Positions 45,234-54,915 are shown, counted from the stretch's first letter. The stretch is 64,000 nucleotides of DNA from Enterococcus moraviensis ATCC BAA-383 (GCF_000407445.1 NZ_ASWB01000001.1:992001-1056000), one strand, 5' to 3'. The notes: generated by a model not told the origin, from the letters alone. A program made the numbers and translations.

Positions 45234-45470
45234 TCAAGGAAGCCATATCCCTAAAAATAGAAATAATAATCCGATAACAACCAATGTGAAAAAACCATAC
45301 TTATTACGCATATTGATTCCTATTCCATATCCCACACGCTTAGGAATGAAGAAGCGAGACTCAGAAAAATAATATCCGTTTTCTTTTTTTGATTTAATGA
45401 TTGATGGAATGGACAAAATAGGATAAGCAAGTAAAATCAACGAAATCATACTATTTAGTGTTCGATCCAT
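45234..45470 (-). CDS. Small membrane protein, DUF5808-like
   Basis: 78 residues from the ATG at 45470 (AAGAAGG upstream). Two membrane segments flank a polar loop containing FFIPKRVGYGIGINM, resembling the DUF5808 motif (PKRxGxGxxxN). Role unknown. Confidence 0.6.
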   Translation of the reverse strand: MDRTLNSMISLILLAYPILSIPSIIKSKKENGYYFSESRFFIPKRVGYGIGINMRNKYGFFTLVVIGLLFLFLGIWLP

Positions 45471-46013
45471 GAAAAAACCTTCTTTCACACGTTTAAACTG
45501 AATAATTAGTGATAAATAGTAACACACAACTGTATCTGGAACGGCAAATTAAACGATACTGCCAGATTCCTACAACACTATTATAGCACCTAGATTTCCC
45601 AAATGCTTTACCTTTCTTCTTATTCAGTCACCTATTTTCGCTCTCATTCCACTCGCATTTATAGGCTTCATCATGACTATCTTGTCTAAACGAAGATCAC
45701 ATTTTTCTTTAAGTAACGCGACAAGTTCGACTTGGCTATAACTTTTGCTTCTTTTCCCAACAATAACAAGAAGTCTGCAGTACCGCAATATCTGACTTGT
45801 CAATCTGCTTTGTCCCTATGTTCGTCAACTTAGCTAAAAGGCTAAAGTGTATAGTTTGAGTCGATCGATTCGAAATCCCTTGTTCCATGAACGTTTTGAT
45901 CTAAAGCAAATAAATACCAAAAACCATTAGTCCCATATAGTCCAATTTTAAAAATAAAGCATAAAAATGACAAAAAGCTGACGTGTTATTGTCCGTCAAC
46001 TTTTTGTCTCTAC
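45471..46013. other. Gene-poor stretch with decayed coding-like sequence
   Basis: 543 bases. On the minus strand, between about 45920 and 45640, three frames carry protein-like pieces (STQTIHFSLLAKLTNIG, GTADFLLLLGKEAKVIA, VELVALLKEKCDLRLDKIV) broken by frameshifts and stops, as in an old pseudogene. I cannot name the family. Confidence 0.3.
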
Positions 46014-46301
46014 TTATTTCATCAATACTTCTTTTTTATGCAGATATTCTTCTTCAGTGATATTTCCTTTAGCATATTCTTCATCCAGCACCTCAAAAGC
46101 GGAAGGATAAGCGGTATGTTGCGAATTGTTTTGATAAGGAGCGTTACTTGTTTCAACCGGCTGACTTGATTTATTTTTAAAAAAATAGACAGCTGCAATA
46201 ATCAAAACCGCAATCAAAATCCACCAAGTAATCCCCATTGTGAACATACCACCTCTCATCATACTGCGAGCTCCGTTGACATAATTTGAACAATAATCCA
46301 T
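46014..46301 (-). CDS. SHOCT-domain membrane protein
   Basis: 95 residues: one membrane segment (WWILIAVLIIAAVYFF), a polar linker, and a C-terminal SHOCT motif (LDEEYAKGNITEEEYLHKKEVL). SHOCT motifs are short oligomerisation elements in membrane-linked proteins. AGGAGAG before the ATG; promoter region shared with nothing else visible. Confidence 0.8.
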   Translation of the reverse strand: MDYCSNYVNGARSMMRGGMFTMGITWWILIAVLIIAAVYFFKNKSSQPVETSNAPYQNNSQHTAYPSAFEVLDEEYAKGNITEEEYLHKKEVLMK

Positions 46302-46382
46302 TTCGACTCTCTCCTAACCTGTTTTTATCAAGTATAAAGATAATATATGTCGAAAGTGTGTCAAAAAAATAGCAACACTTTT

Positions 46383-47426
46383 TTATAGTTCAATATGTTT
46401 GATCAATTTTTGATAAGAAGCAAACGATGGATGCTTTGTTATTTCACCATTTTCAATAGCCAACTTCTGCTGATCAAGAATTGCTTTTGTCAAACCATCC
46501 GCAAAAGTAACAAAATCATTGTTTGTCTCTTCATTGTATTCCAAAGAAAAATATTTTGATTGTCGGTAATATTTTTTTAATTGATCTGCTACAATTTTGT
46601 CAGGTTGATCTGCAAAATATTCGTCATAACGTGCACTATCGATTTTCCCATCGGTGATAGTCAATTGGATTCTTCCAATTAAGCCATCGCCAAAATCCTC
46701 AGCATAACCAATATATTTGGTTTTAGACGGTTGTTTGATTTCATCGGACAACTCAGCTGCAATTGTCATCAATCCTTCTCTAGCAGTCGTCGACGAACCT
46801 TTAACTGTTTCAAAATTCCCAGTTACTCGATTTTCTTCACGCATCTGTCTTTCCACAAAAGTGATTCCATTGACTACCGTTACTAATGTCGTATCCGTCC
46901 TTGGATTTTGCGCTTGAAAGAAAGCATAATCAGAAAGACGTTTGTTCGCTCCCGCATATTTGGAAGCATAATAATTTTCAGCACCATATTCATTAAATTC
47001 AACATTAATAATTTTTGCGTTATCATCCGTCACAATTTCCACTATCCCTTTATTTCCTACATCGAAAAAGCCATCATTTGTAAAATAGTTTCCTTCCATT
47101 AAACCTAGTGGAGGACGATTTGACCAAAACATTTTCTTTAACTTCTCTTCATACGTATAAAGAGGTTTTGGATTAGATCCAAAGGTTGTTTGAGTTGCAC
47201 CCGTGACAACATCATAACGATATTCAGTGTTCTCAAACGACAACTCATTAACTCCTTTTTTCTCCGTTTCTTCACTAGACGGCATGCTCTCTGATGAAGA
47301 TGACTTAACGATTGCTGGTCTTAATGATGTACTTGATTCTGTCCCTTTTCTTTGATCTGGTTGACAAGCTGAAAGTCCAAACACACTACATACAATGAAC
47401 ATAGTGAATAACAGGCTTTTTTTCAT
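46383..47426 (-). CDS. FMN-binding-domain lipoprotein with flavinylation-type motif
   Basis: 347 residues. Lipobox LSACQ (Cys21), a Ser/Glu-rich linker, then two related halves. The first has YRYDVVTGATQTT, fitting the D-x-x-T-G-A-T pattern flavinylated by ApbE in NqrC/RnfG-type proteins; the second has FETVKGSSTTA at the matching place. Each half also has a G.I..I.(F)...(Y) strand set typical of FMN-binding domains. The plan resembles the surface flavoprotein PplA used in extracellular electron transfer. It is the last gene after the response regulator, 24 bases away, so it may be a target or sensor partner. Flavin attachment is inferred. Confidence 0.65.
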   Translation of the reverse strand: MKKSLLFTMFIVCSVFGLSACQPDQRKGTESSTSLRPAIVKSSSSESMPSSEETEKKGVNELSFENTEYRYDVVTGATQTTFGSNPKPLYTYEEKLKKMFWSNRPPLGLMEGNYFTNDGFFDVGNKGIVEIVTDDNAKIINVEFNEYGAENYYASKYAGANKRLSDYAFFQAQNPRTDTTLVTVVNGITFVERQMREENRVTGNFETVKGSSTTAREGLMTIAAELSDEIKQPSKTKYIGYAEDFGDGLIGRIQLTITDGKIDSARYDEYFADQPDKIVADQLKKYYRQSKYFSLEYNEETNNDFVTFADGLTKAILDQQKLAIENGEITKHPSFASYQKLIKHIEL

Positions 47427-47450
47427 TTATTTTCTCCTTTTGTTTCCTTT

Positions 47451-48152
47451 TTAAGTATTAAATCGATAGCCACTACCCCATATTGTTTCAATTGGGCTTT
47501 CTGATAATTTTCCTTTTTTTAGTTTTTCTCTAATTCGTCCAATATGTACGACCACTGTATAAATGTCAGTATCAAAGTCGTCCATATCCCAAACTTGACG
47601 AAAGAGCTGTTCTTTCATCCAAACGCGGTTCGGGTTTTCCATAAAAAAGAGCAATAGTTCAAATTCTTTCGTCGTAAAAATAATTTCTTCTCCTAAAACA
47701 AAAACTCTATGTGCACTCTTATCAATTCGGATTTGATTGATTTCTATAATATCATTGGCTGTGTCTGCTCCTGTTAACAACTGATAACGTTTAATATGAG
47801 CCTGAACACGTGCAACTAACTCACTTGGACTAAAGGGTTTCGTCATATAGTCATCCGCACCCAAACCAAGCCCTCTGACTTTATCAATATCTTCTTTCTT
47901 CGCAGAAACAATCATCAGAGGAATATTTTTTTTCTCTCGGATTCGACGACAAATTTCAAACCCATCCATGGATGGCAGCATAATATCGATCACAATCAAA
48001 TCAAACGATTCGTTCAATGCCCGATTTAAACCAATCAATCCATCACACGCAATTTCGGCTTCCATATGATTGATTTCTAGGTAATCTTTTTGTAACTCCG
48101 CAATACTTTCATCATCTTCGATCAATAAAATACGTGATACTCCATTTGACAT
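47451..48152 (-). CDS. OmpR/PhoB-family response regulator
   Basis: 233 residues: receiver domain with acidic pocket (IEDDES), phospho-Asp in DLIVIDIMLPSMDG and Lys in MTKPFSPSELVARV; winged-helix DNA-binding domain ending RIREKLKKG...IETIWGSGYRF. GAGGAGG before the ATG. The kinase gene ends 13 bases earlier on the same strand. Confidence 0.93.
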   Translation of the reverse strand: MSNGVSRILLIEDDESIAELQKDYLEINHMEAEIACDGLIGLNRALNESFDLIVIDIMLPSMDGFEICRRIREKKNIPLMIVSAKKEDIDKVRGLGLGADDYMTKPFSPSELVARVQAHIKRYQLLTGADTANDIIEINQIRIDKSAHRVFVLGEEIIFTTKEFELLLFFMENPNRVWMKEQLFRQVWDMDDFDTDIYTVVVHIGRIREKLKKGKLSESPIETIWGSGYRFNT

Positions 48153-48165
48153 TAGTCGGTCCTCC

Positions 48166-49629
48166 TCAAGCTTTTTTTAATAAAATCGTAATAGTCGTTC
48201 CATGATGCAACCTACTTTCAATCGCAACTTGACCATCATGCATCTCAATAATTTGTTTAACGATAGCCAGTCCTAAGCCGCTCCCCCCAGTATTGGTTGG
48301 TCGTGCTTCTTCTCCTCGATAGAAATGATCAAAAACAAATGGCAGTTGTTCTGCTGAAATTCCCTGTCCATTATCAGAGACGCGGATTTCCACCATCTCC
48401 ATTTTTTCAGATACTTCTAGTTGGATCAGCAGTGGGCGATCGGTAGCTTTGAATTTCAAGCTATTTTCAATCAAATTAATAAATACTCGATTCAACTGCA
48501 TACGGTCAGCTGACACATAACTGTCTGATGCTTGTGGATTCACTAATTGAAGTGATACTTGATTGCCTTGAAGTTTAAATTCTTCAATGATATGGTTTAA
48601 AAACGCAGGAATATTGATTCGTTCAAAATGAAACGGCACTGCCTCAGCATCTAGTTTAGAATAAAGAAATAATTCTTCAATCAGTTCATTCAATGAGATT
48701 GCTTTTGTATGAATCGTTTGTAAATATTTAGCACGTTTTTCTGGAGAACCTGCAACACCATCTAATAATCCTTCTACATAGCCAATAATCGAAGTGATCG
48801 GGGTTTTTAGGTCATGAGAAATACTCGCAACAAGCTCTTTTCGATTATTTTCAAGCTTGACTTGTTCTTCTGTCGAATAAATCAACGCTTCTCGCATTTT
48901 TTCAAAATCATCTGTCAATTGTTTTACTTCCATCGCCGTTTGTTTGACTGGTTTAGCCATTGGCGCTTCTAATTGACCATTGCTGATCTCAGACATTCCA
49001 GCACCTAGCTGTTCTAGTGGTTGGATGATTGTTTTCTTCAATAAATGATTTAAGAAAAGTAAACCACCAACGGACACCAGTAAAATTGTCACGATGATCA
49101 GTACGCCCCATTTAGTCATAAATTCCAAAAAATTATTTTCTTTCGTTAAAACCAAAAGACTGCCCGGCATCTGATTGCTAAAATAAAAATCAAACTTCAT
49201 ATAGCGATACAAACGCCCAGCATTATCAATCGTTCCTCTTGTTTCAATATTGTTGGCATCAAATTTTGGAAAGTGAACAATCAATGATTTTTCTACTAAA
49301 TCTTGAGAGTAATACGCGATATTTTCTTGTTTTCGAACAACAACACCTAATGACTCCTGTTCAAATTGGTGGATTGTCTGTTTCAATTCTTCTTTTGGGG
49401 CAAGTAATTGATCAGGATCAGCTTTAGCGATACCACGCAATTTGATATAGGCTAATTCTTCTTCTGGACTTAATGAGCGTTGTTCTGTAAAGCTTTTATA
49501 TAAAGTTGCTGGGGTCGGTATTTTCCCTGTCGTTACATAAAAAACAATGCAAATAATTGAAAAAAGTGATAGACAAGCAATTGCAATGCCCCCAATATAT
49601 GAAATGAGAAATCGTTTTTTTATCGTCAT
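48166..49629 (-). CDS. Membrane sensor histidine kinase
   Basis: 487 residues from the ATG at 49629, which has AAAGGAGAAG upstream; the longer frame to 49737 would overlap the previous gene's coding end and is rejected. Membrane segments at about 9-37 and 170-195 bracket an outer sensor domain of about 130 residues. HAMP follows, then the phospho-acceptor His in SISHDLKTPITSIIGY, N box INLIENSLKF, DNGQGIS and GGSGLGLAI. It pairs with the adjacent response regulator. The signal may relate to the flanking lipoproteins. Confidence 0.92.
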   Translation of the reverse strand: MTIKKRFLISYIGGIAIACLSLFSIICIVFYVTTGKIPTPATLYKSFTEQRSLSPEEELAYIKLRGIAKADPDQLLAPKEELKQTIHQFEQESLGVVVRKQENIAYYSQDLVEKSLIVHFPKFDANNIETRGTIDNAGRLYRYMKFDFYFSNQMPGSLLVLTKENNFLEFMTKWGVLIIVTILLVSVGGLLFLNHLLKKTIIQPLEQLGAGMSEISNGQLEAPMAKPVKQTAMEVKQLTDDFEKMREALIYSTEEQVKLENNRKELVASISHDLKTPITSIIGYVEGLLDGVAGSPEKRAKYLQTIHTKAISLNELIEELFLYSKLDAEAVPFHFERINIPAFLNHIIEEFKLQGNQVSLQLVNPQASDSYVSADRMQLNRVFINLIENSLKFKATDRPLLIQLEVSEKMEMVEIRVSDNGQGISAEQLPFVFDHFYRGEEARPTNTGGSGLGLAIVKQIIEMHDGQVAIESRLHHGTTITILLKKA

Positions 49630-49693
49630 TTTCTTCTCCTTTGCTTCATTTATTGAGGACACTATTGCATTGCTTGACTTTTGCTCAAACATT

Positions 49694-50653
49694 TTAGAAA
49701 CTAAATTCAGGGTTGAATTTGCCAGTATATGGTTCATGTTCTACAAATACCGTAATTTCATTATCAGCTTGATCTTTCCCCATACGTTTGTACGTAAATT
49801 TCTTACTGTTCAATTCTGTTAACTCTAACGCCGCACCATATTTATTTTGACCAATCGAGACATGGGTGCGGATTTTATTATGATTCAATACATCGAAGTA
49901 ACCAAAGTCACCACGACTAACGCCTGTTTCTAAATTGAAAAATTCATATTGATTCGTATCTGCTGCAAATTTAGCTAAACTAATAAAGTTTTTGTTGAAT
50001 TCTGTTACATCATTACCTGATTCATCAAGAACTTTGGTACCGTTCCACAAGGTTTTCCCTAAAATAGTCGCACCAGCAGTTTTGGTGTCAATTTTTCCTG
50101 TTGTTGTATCTAATGATTTCTCTTTTTCAGTAAATGCTAGCTTACGTTCATTATACGGGATATGTTCAACAAAAACATCTACTTCATTTCCAGCTTTGTC
50201 TTTGCCTTTTCTTGTGTAAGTGAATTTTTTATTTGTCAGTTCAGTCAACCCAACAACAGCTTGATAATTCATTGTTTCTGAAATAAGAATTCTCTTTGTC
50301 CCATCATTAGTAATGAAAAATGAGCCACGATCGCCTCGGCTCTCTCCTGTTTGCGCATCGAAAAATTCATAGCGTCCTGTTTCAGCATCATATTTTGCTA
50401 ATCCGATAAAGTTCGCATTTTCTGCAGTCAAGTCATTATTGTCTTTGTCATAAACTTTCGTCCCTTGCCAATTGGTTTTACCTAAGATTTTATTTAATGT
50501 ATCCCCTTTGGTTTTGCTATTCTCTTTTTTCGCTTGTTCAGTTTTCTGCTGACTACTTTCTTTTGTCCCTAACGTTTCTTGTGTGCCAACACTACATCCT
50601 GCTAATAGTAAAACTAAACTTGAAACTCCTACAATGATTTTTTTATTATTCAT
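49694..50653 (-). CDS. Lipoprotein with two DUF4822 domains
   Basis: 319 residues. Lipobox LLAGCS (Cys20), a short charged linker, then two tandem homologous domains of about 125 residues, each opening G(K)T.W.GTKV.D...ND.T and holding FFD.(Q/N)TG.SRGD.G and Y.R.GKD..GNE. This is the DUF4822 pattern. It precedes the histidine kinase by 64 bases on the same strand, so it may feed the sensor. Function unknown. Confidence 0.75.
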   Translation of the reverse strand: MNNKKIIVGVSSLVLLLAGCSVGTQETLGTKESSQQKTEQAKKENSKTKGDTLNKILGKTNWQGTKVYDKDNNDLTAENANFIGLAKYDAETGRYEFFDAQTGESRGDRGSFFITNDGTKRILISETMNYQAVVGLTELTNKKFTYTRKGKDKAGNEVDVFVEHIPYNERKLAFTEKEKSLDTTTGKIDTKTAGATILGKTLWNGTKVLDESGNDVTEFNKNFISLAKFAADTNQYEFFNLETGVSRGDFGYFDVLNHNKIRTHVSIGQNKYGAALELTELNSKKFTYKRMGKDQADNEITVFVEHEPYTGKFNPEFSF

Positions 50654-50772
50654 GATTTCTTGCTCCCTCCTGTAATTAGCGATAACTTTTTATTGCTTAT
50701 CTTTAGTATAAAGAGGGTAAATAAACTAGGGCTAACAAGAAAATAAACAAATTATAAACTTTTATTAGACAA

Positions 50773-50818
50773 TAAAAAAAGCATAAGCAAAACTAAAAAT
50801 TAGTTTTGTTTATGCTTT
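50773..50818 (-). terminator. Intrinsic terminator after the DUF975 gene
   Basis: A 17-18-base stem (AAGCATAAACAAAACTAA type) with a tiny AT loop and a seven-T tail on the minus strand. It starts about nine bases after the stop. Confidence 0.9.
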
Positions 50819-50826
50819 CAATTGCT

Positions 50827-51537
50827 TTAAGCTACAGTTGTTTTTGGTAAGTTTTCATAGAAAACAGCTTTTGTTGCAGTAATATAAGGTGTCAACCATA
50901 GATAGCCGATTCCTAACGTTAACATTGCTAGGATATGCCAGCCAATAAAACTCAAGTCTAATAAGAACAATTGTCCTTTATAGCCTTTCATAAGCTGTCT
51001 ACTACGTGTAATCGAACTTAAAAATCCTGGTCGTTCACCCGTTTCTTCGTAGGCATCATAATAAACAAAATACGTTTGTGAGTAAGAATAGACTTTGATG
51101 ATTCCAGGAATAATTAACAGTAATGACCATAATGTAATAAACACAAACATTAAAGCATAAACAGCGATTATACCTAAAATAACAGGCCCTGCAAAGCCAC
51201 GAAAAGCATCTGAAAATGGACGGATTTCTTGTCTTTTTCCTCTATAAATATCTAAGAAAGTCCACGAAATTCCTGCACTGAAAAGAGCCCCAATGATTCC
51301 GCCAAGAAAACCACTACCGCCACCACCGCCAGAGTTTCCTTCGTATTCTGCAGTACTATTTAGGAAATCTGGATTATTTTGAGCAAATGTTAGAATAGGG
51401 ATGATTAGTAAAATAAATAACAAAAGTACAATTGCAATTGAAACTAATGTTGGTACAAGACACATCAACAAACTATCTTTCCAGCGTCCACGCAAAATTT
51501 CTTTTGCTTCACTTTTTAATTCAGTTCTCGTTTTCAT
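50827..51537 (-). CDS. DUF975-family membrane protein
   Basis: 236 residues. Opens TRTELKSEAKEILRGRWKDSL, the DUF975 signature, then five to six membrane segments with a Gly-rich external loop (GNSGGGGGSGF) and SYSQTYFVYYDAYEETGERP. Family is common in Firmicutes with no known function. AAAGGAGG before the ATG. Confidence 0.82.
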   Translation of the reverse strand: MKTRTELKSEAKEILRGRWKDSLLMCLVPTLVSIAIVLLLFILLIIPILTFAQNNPDFLNSTAEYEGNSGGGGGSGFLGGIIGALFSAGISWTFLDIYRGKRQEIRPFSDAFRGFAGPVILGIIAVYALMFVFITLWSLLLIIPGIIKVYSYSQTYFVYYDAYEETGERPGFLSSITRSRQLMKGYKGQLFLLDLSFIGWHILAMLTLGIGYLWLTPYITATKAVFYENLPKTTVA

Positions 51538-51888
51538 AAAATTTTCCTCCTTTCATTTCATTATAATTAGTATAACAAATAAATCAGCTTAAAAAAAAAC
51601 ATATGCATTTAAACCGTGTTGGTGAAATACTAGTCCTTGAATTTGTAGTATAGCCTGTTTTACGTTTCAATAAAACACTGATAGTTCTATTTGTAAATCA
51701 AGGATGCTATACTTTGTTCAAGTCAATATTTCGTTTCTTTAGCAACTTTATAAAACAGTATTTACAGCGCTATTTTTACGAAGCAAGCTACGCTTTCCCT
51801 CTATTTAACAGTATGCAAGCTATGCTTTCTTGATTAGAACAACATCTCTCTCTACAATGAAGATACATCAACGAAAGGAACTTAGACT
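51538..51888. other. Spacer between divergent DUF975 and XRE genes
   Basis: 351 bases. Contains AT-rich promoter-like tracts and a short repeated element, GCAAGCTA(C/T)GCTTTC, near 51783 and 51812. No gene seen. Confidence 0.4.
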
Positions 51889-52377
51889 ATGGAATTTGGA
51901 GATAAGATTAAGGAGTTAAGAACAAAAAATCAACTGACACAAGAAAAATTTGCAATTTGTTTGAATGTCACAAGGCAAGCCGTATCAAATTGGGAAAATA
52001 ATCGAAACCTACCCGACCTTGAATTATTGATTCTGATTTCTAGTATTTTTCATATTTCGCTTGATGAATTGATTTTGGGAGGAACTAATGTGAATAATAT
52101 GACCGAAAAACTAATTAAGGATAGCAGTAAAACAAGACGTGCAAAACTAAATATGATCACAACCTTAATTGGAAGTTTTCTATTGTTTTTTGGTGTTGCT
52201 TGTCTCTTCATCAAGATGAACTCAGTGGAATATATTGACACATCAGGTAAACTACAGGAAAACTTTTACCTTTTACCGCTTGGATTTCTTTTTATTTTTG
52301 TAGGAATCATCGTTTTTTTAGTAACAGGAATCAGATTCATTGTGGAGATAGTTCGTACTAGGACAAAAGGAGAATAA
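51889..52377 (+). CDS. XRE-family regulator with two membrane segments
   Basis: 162 residues. N-terminal HTH (QLTQEKFAICLNVTRQAVSNWENNRNLPDLELL), a linker, and two C-terminal membrane segments (LIGSFLLFFGVACLFI and LLPLGFLFIFVGIIVFLVTGI). Membrane-tethered XRE regulators of this type often control nearby genes or respond to envelope state. It stands alone on the plus strand, facing the ALDH gene across the repeat element. Confidence 0.82.
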   Translation: MEFGDKIKELRTKNQLTQEKFAICLNVTRQAVSNWENNRNLPDLELLILISSIFHISLDELILGGTNVNNMTEKLIKDSSKTRRAKLNMITTLIGSFLLFFGVACLFIKMNSVEYIDTSGKLQENFYLLPLGFLFIFVGIIVFLVTGIRFIVEIVRTRTKGE

Positions 52378-52384
52378 TCAATAA

Positions 52385-52620
52385 GTGTCTGGGACATAAC
52401 TCTGCGAGTTATATCCCAGACACCTAGCATCCGAAAAAATAGTGGGAGCAAATGGTCCTCGTTGCTTCGAGGATCGGAGTGAAACGAGAACCGTAGAGGC
52501 AGAAGCAACTCCTTCGGAAATAAGCTGAAATTGCTGTAAAACACAACGAGGCACGAGTTGATGTTGTACAGTACCTACTTGGTTCTCGAAGTTGAATACT
52601 TCTGTCCCAACCTCTTGCTT
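52385..52620 (-). repeat. Dispersed intergenic repeat, copy 2 (long form)
   Basis: Runs from just after the ALDH stop to the stem-loop at 52385-52423. The first 130 bases match copy 1 at 7556-7684; about 95 extra bases lie between the shared body and the outer TGTCCCAACCT edge. The terminal 18-base stem is present, but the T-tract that follows in copy 1 is poor here. Confidence 0.75.
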
Positions 52621-52628
52621 TATTCTAT

Positions 52629-54014
52629 CTATAATAAACGTTTGATCCAATCGAATTTTTTCTGATCGTAAGGAGGATAAATCAATTTTGCCATTGAATC
52701 CTTTCGCCCATAAACAACTGATTTCTTATGAGAGAATGTTTCAATACTGTATTTCCCGTGATAATTCCCTATACCTGATGCGCCAACTCCTCCAAAAGGT
52801 AAATCATCATTTGCTACATGGAGAATCGTTTGATTGATCCCTCCACCACCAAAAGAAAGCTCATGTAACATTTGTTTTTGAACGGTTCTGTCATCTGAAA
52901 ATAAATACAATGCTAATGGTTTTTCCCCATCTTTAACGAATTTGATTGCTTCACTTAACTCCTGATATGTGCAAATTGGCAAGAGCGGACCAAATAATTC
53001 TTCTTCCATCAATCCATTCTCACGCGTTAATTCAATATCAAATAAAGTAGGTGCTACAAATCTTGTTTTCTGATCGTACTCACCTCCGTAAATAAGCGAG
53101 TCGCGATTGTCTTCAATCAATTGAATAAAGTTATCGATTGCTCCGCCTTGAACAATGCGACCATAATCTGGATTATCTTGAATCGTCTGGCCATAAAATT
53201 CGATGATTTTTTCTTTCAAGGCTTTAATCAACTGTTTTTTGACTTTTATATCTACTAAAACATAATCCGTTGCAATACATGTTTGTCCTGTATTAAGCAA
53301 TTTGCTCCATATAATGCGTTCAGCTGCTATTTCGATGTCTGCCTGCTCCGTAACGATTGCTGGGCTTTTCCCCCCAAGTTCTAAGACAACAGGTGTTAAA
53401 TTTTTCGCCGCAGCTTCCATCACAATTTTTCCAACTTTTGTGCTTCCAGTAAAAAAGATAAAATCCATCTGTTCTTTTAAAACAGAGGCATTATCTATAG
53501 AATTTGGGGATAATACTTTTACATATTGTTCATCGAATGTTTCTCCTAAAACCGCACCAATCACGGCCGCTACATTTGGTGTTTTTGATGATGGTTTGAC
53601 AATTGCACAGTTCCCCGCTGCAAGAGCACCAATCAATGGAACGAATGTCAGTTGAAGCGGATAATTGAACGGCCCAATAATATAAACCGTCCCAAACGGT
53701 TCTAAAAAAACCATATTTTTATTTAGTAAAGACGAAATAGCTCTTGGTTTATTTACAGGTTTAGTCCATTTATCAATATTTTTTAGCATGTCTTTAATAG
53801 CAGAAAGAACTAGACCTAATTCAGTTGCATACACTTCAGCTTTAGGCTTTTTAAGGTCTTTTTCAAAAGCCCAATAGAAATCTTCTTCATGTTTTTTTAC
53901 ATTTATTAATAGCTGTTCCAGTTTTTCTTTTCTATACGAGATTGATTTTGTTTGGTTTGAATCAAAAAAGGTGCGTTGCTTTTTCATAATTGCTTGGAGA
54001 TCTGATTTGTTCAT
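52629..54014 (-). CDS. Aldehyde dehydrogenase (class 3-like)
   Basis: 461 residues. Motifs: AGNCAIVKPSSKTPNVA, FTGSTKVGKIVMEAAAKNLTPVVLELGGKSPAIV with the catalytic Glu, and NTGQTCIATDYVLV with nucleophile Cys. Length (about 460) and sequence style fit the fatty/aromatic aldehyde dehydrogenases (YwdH/ALDH3). Oxidises aldehydes with NAD(P). CGAGGAGG before the ATG; monocistronic. Confidence 0.9.
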   Translation of the reverse strand: MNKSDLQAIMKKQRTFFDSNQTKSISYRKEKLEQLLINVKKHEEDFYWAFEKDLKKPKAEVYATELGLVLSAIKDMLKNIDKWTKPVNKPRAISSLLNKNMVFLEPFGTVYIIGPFNYPLQLTFVPLIGALAAGNCAIVKPSSKTPNVAAVIGAVLGETFDEQYVKVLSPNSIDNASVLKEQMDFIFFTGSTKVGKIVMEAAAKNLTPVVLELGGKSPAIVTEQADIEIAAERIIWSKLLNTGQTCIATDYVLVDIKVKKQLIKALKEKIIEFYGQTIQDNPDYGRIVQGGAIDNFIQLIEDNRDSLIYGGEYDQKTRFVAPTLFDIELTRENGLMEEELFGPLLPICTYQELSEAIKFVKDGEKPLALYLFSDDRTVQKQMLHELSFGGGGINQTILHVANDDLPFGGVGASGIGNYHGKYSIETFSHKKSVVYGRKDSMAKLIYPPYDQKKFDWIKRLL

Positions 54015-54082
54015 GATGTATCCTCCTCGTTTTCTTTTAAGTATAGCACCGATTTTTTTGTTTGAATAATAGAAAACTGCCT

Positions 54083-54805
54083 TTATTCATTTATCACTCT
54101 TTCTAAAATCCATGGACGTGCTGTTCCTTCTGCACCAGTTTGTGTCGAAGATGTGTTGAGTATTATTTGTGCCTCTTCATGCTTGGTAAAAATGTATTTG
54201 GTCGTCTTGCTTTCATCTATATAAACTAATGCGGAATTTCCCTTTTCAGCTGTTAGCGGAATTGTTTCAACCTCTTTAAACTCCGCAGTTTCGCTTAGCA
54301 ATACGTCTATTTTAGTTGAATCAAATGTTGCTTTAATCTCAAAATATCCTGGATGATCTGGTTCAACTGACTTCCATCTTCCTAATAGGTTTTCTTTGGT
54401 TAGTATTCGTTGTTTTTTTAACATTATTGGCGCTAAATCTCCACCTGTGATCAGTTCTTTACCAGTTTGCTTCACTTCATAATGAGGTAAAACGGTGATA
54501 CCGTCCTTATTTACTTCAAAAATATAGTGGAAGCTTTTATCTTTCTCTTGATGGGTAAATACTCTATTCTCTTCGGTATACTCAATTTCAAGTTCTTCTG
54601 AGTTAAAGCACAACTTTTTATCCTCGTAAGAAATTTCATAATTGCCATAGTCGTAGCTATTGGCTACCCAAGAGCCTGGTAAGCTCTCTACTAATTGTTG
54701 ATCGATTTCATTTTTAGACTCTTCTGTCGGCATTTTTTTAGCACTACAAGACGCTAAAAAAATTGAGATAGCAACTAGAAATAACCCCTTTAAACTATTT
54801 TTCAT
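54083..54805 (-). CDS. Lipoprotein of unknown function
   Basis: 240 residues from the ATG at 54805 (AAAGGAG upstream). Lipobox LASCS (Cys20). Two related halves each start with a GSWVANSYDYGNYEI/GRWKSVEPDHPGYFEI type strand, so it may be a tandem lipocalin-like beta domain. No Pfam name recalled with confidence. Confidence 0.65.
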   Translation of the reverse strand: MKNSLKGLFLVAISIFLASCSAKKMPTEESKNEIDQQLVESLPGSWVANSYDYGNYEISYEDKKLCFNSEELEIEYTEENRVFTHQEKDKSFHYIFEVNKDGITVLPHYEVKQTGKELITGGDLAPIMLKKQRILTKENLLGRWKSVEPDHPGYFEIKATFDSTKIDVLLSETAEFKEVETIPLTAEKGNSALVYIDESKTTKYIFTKHEEAQIILNTSSTQTGAEGTARPWILERVINE

Positions 54806-54880
54806 TTTATCCCCAACTCCTTTAAAATGTGGCTTCATTTATTAAGTATACCTGAACACAGTAGATTCTTAAATATGTAA

Positions 54881-54915
54881 AAAAAACTCCTCTTGCCTAA
54901 ACAAGAGGAGTTTTT
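54881..54915 (-). terminator. Terminator of the glycolytic operon
   Basis: AACTCCTCTTG and CAAGAGGAGTT arms around a six-base loop, with T-runs on both sides; on the minus strand eight T follow. About 65 bases after the eno stop. Confidence 0.9.

Noticed and set aside
49630-49737. 36-codon N-terminal extension of the histidine kinase
   Set aside because: It overlaps the coding end of the DUF4822 gene and the internal ATG has the good ribosome site right before the first membrane segment.
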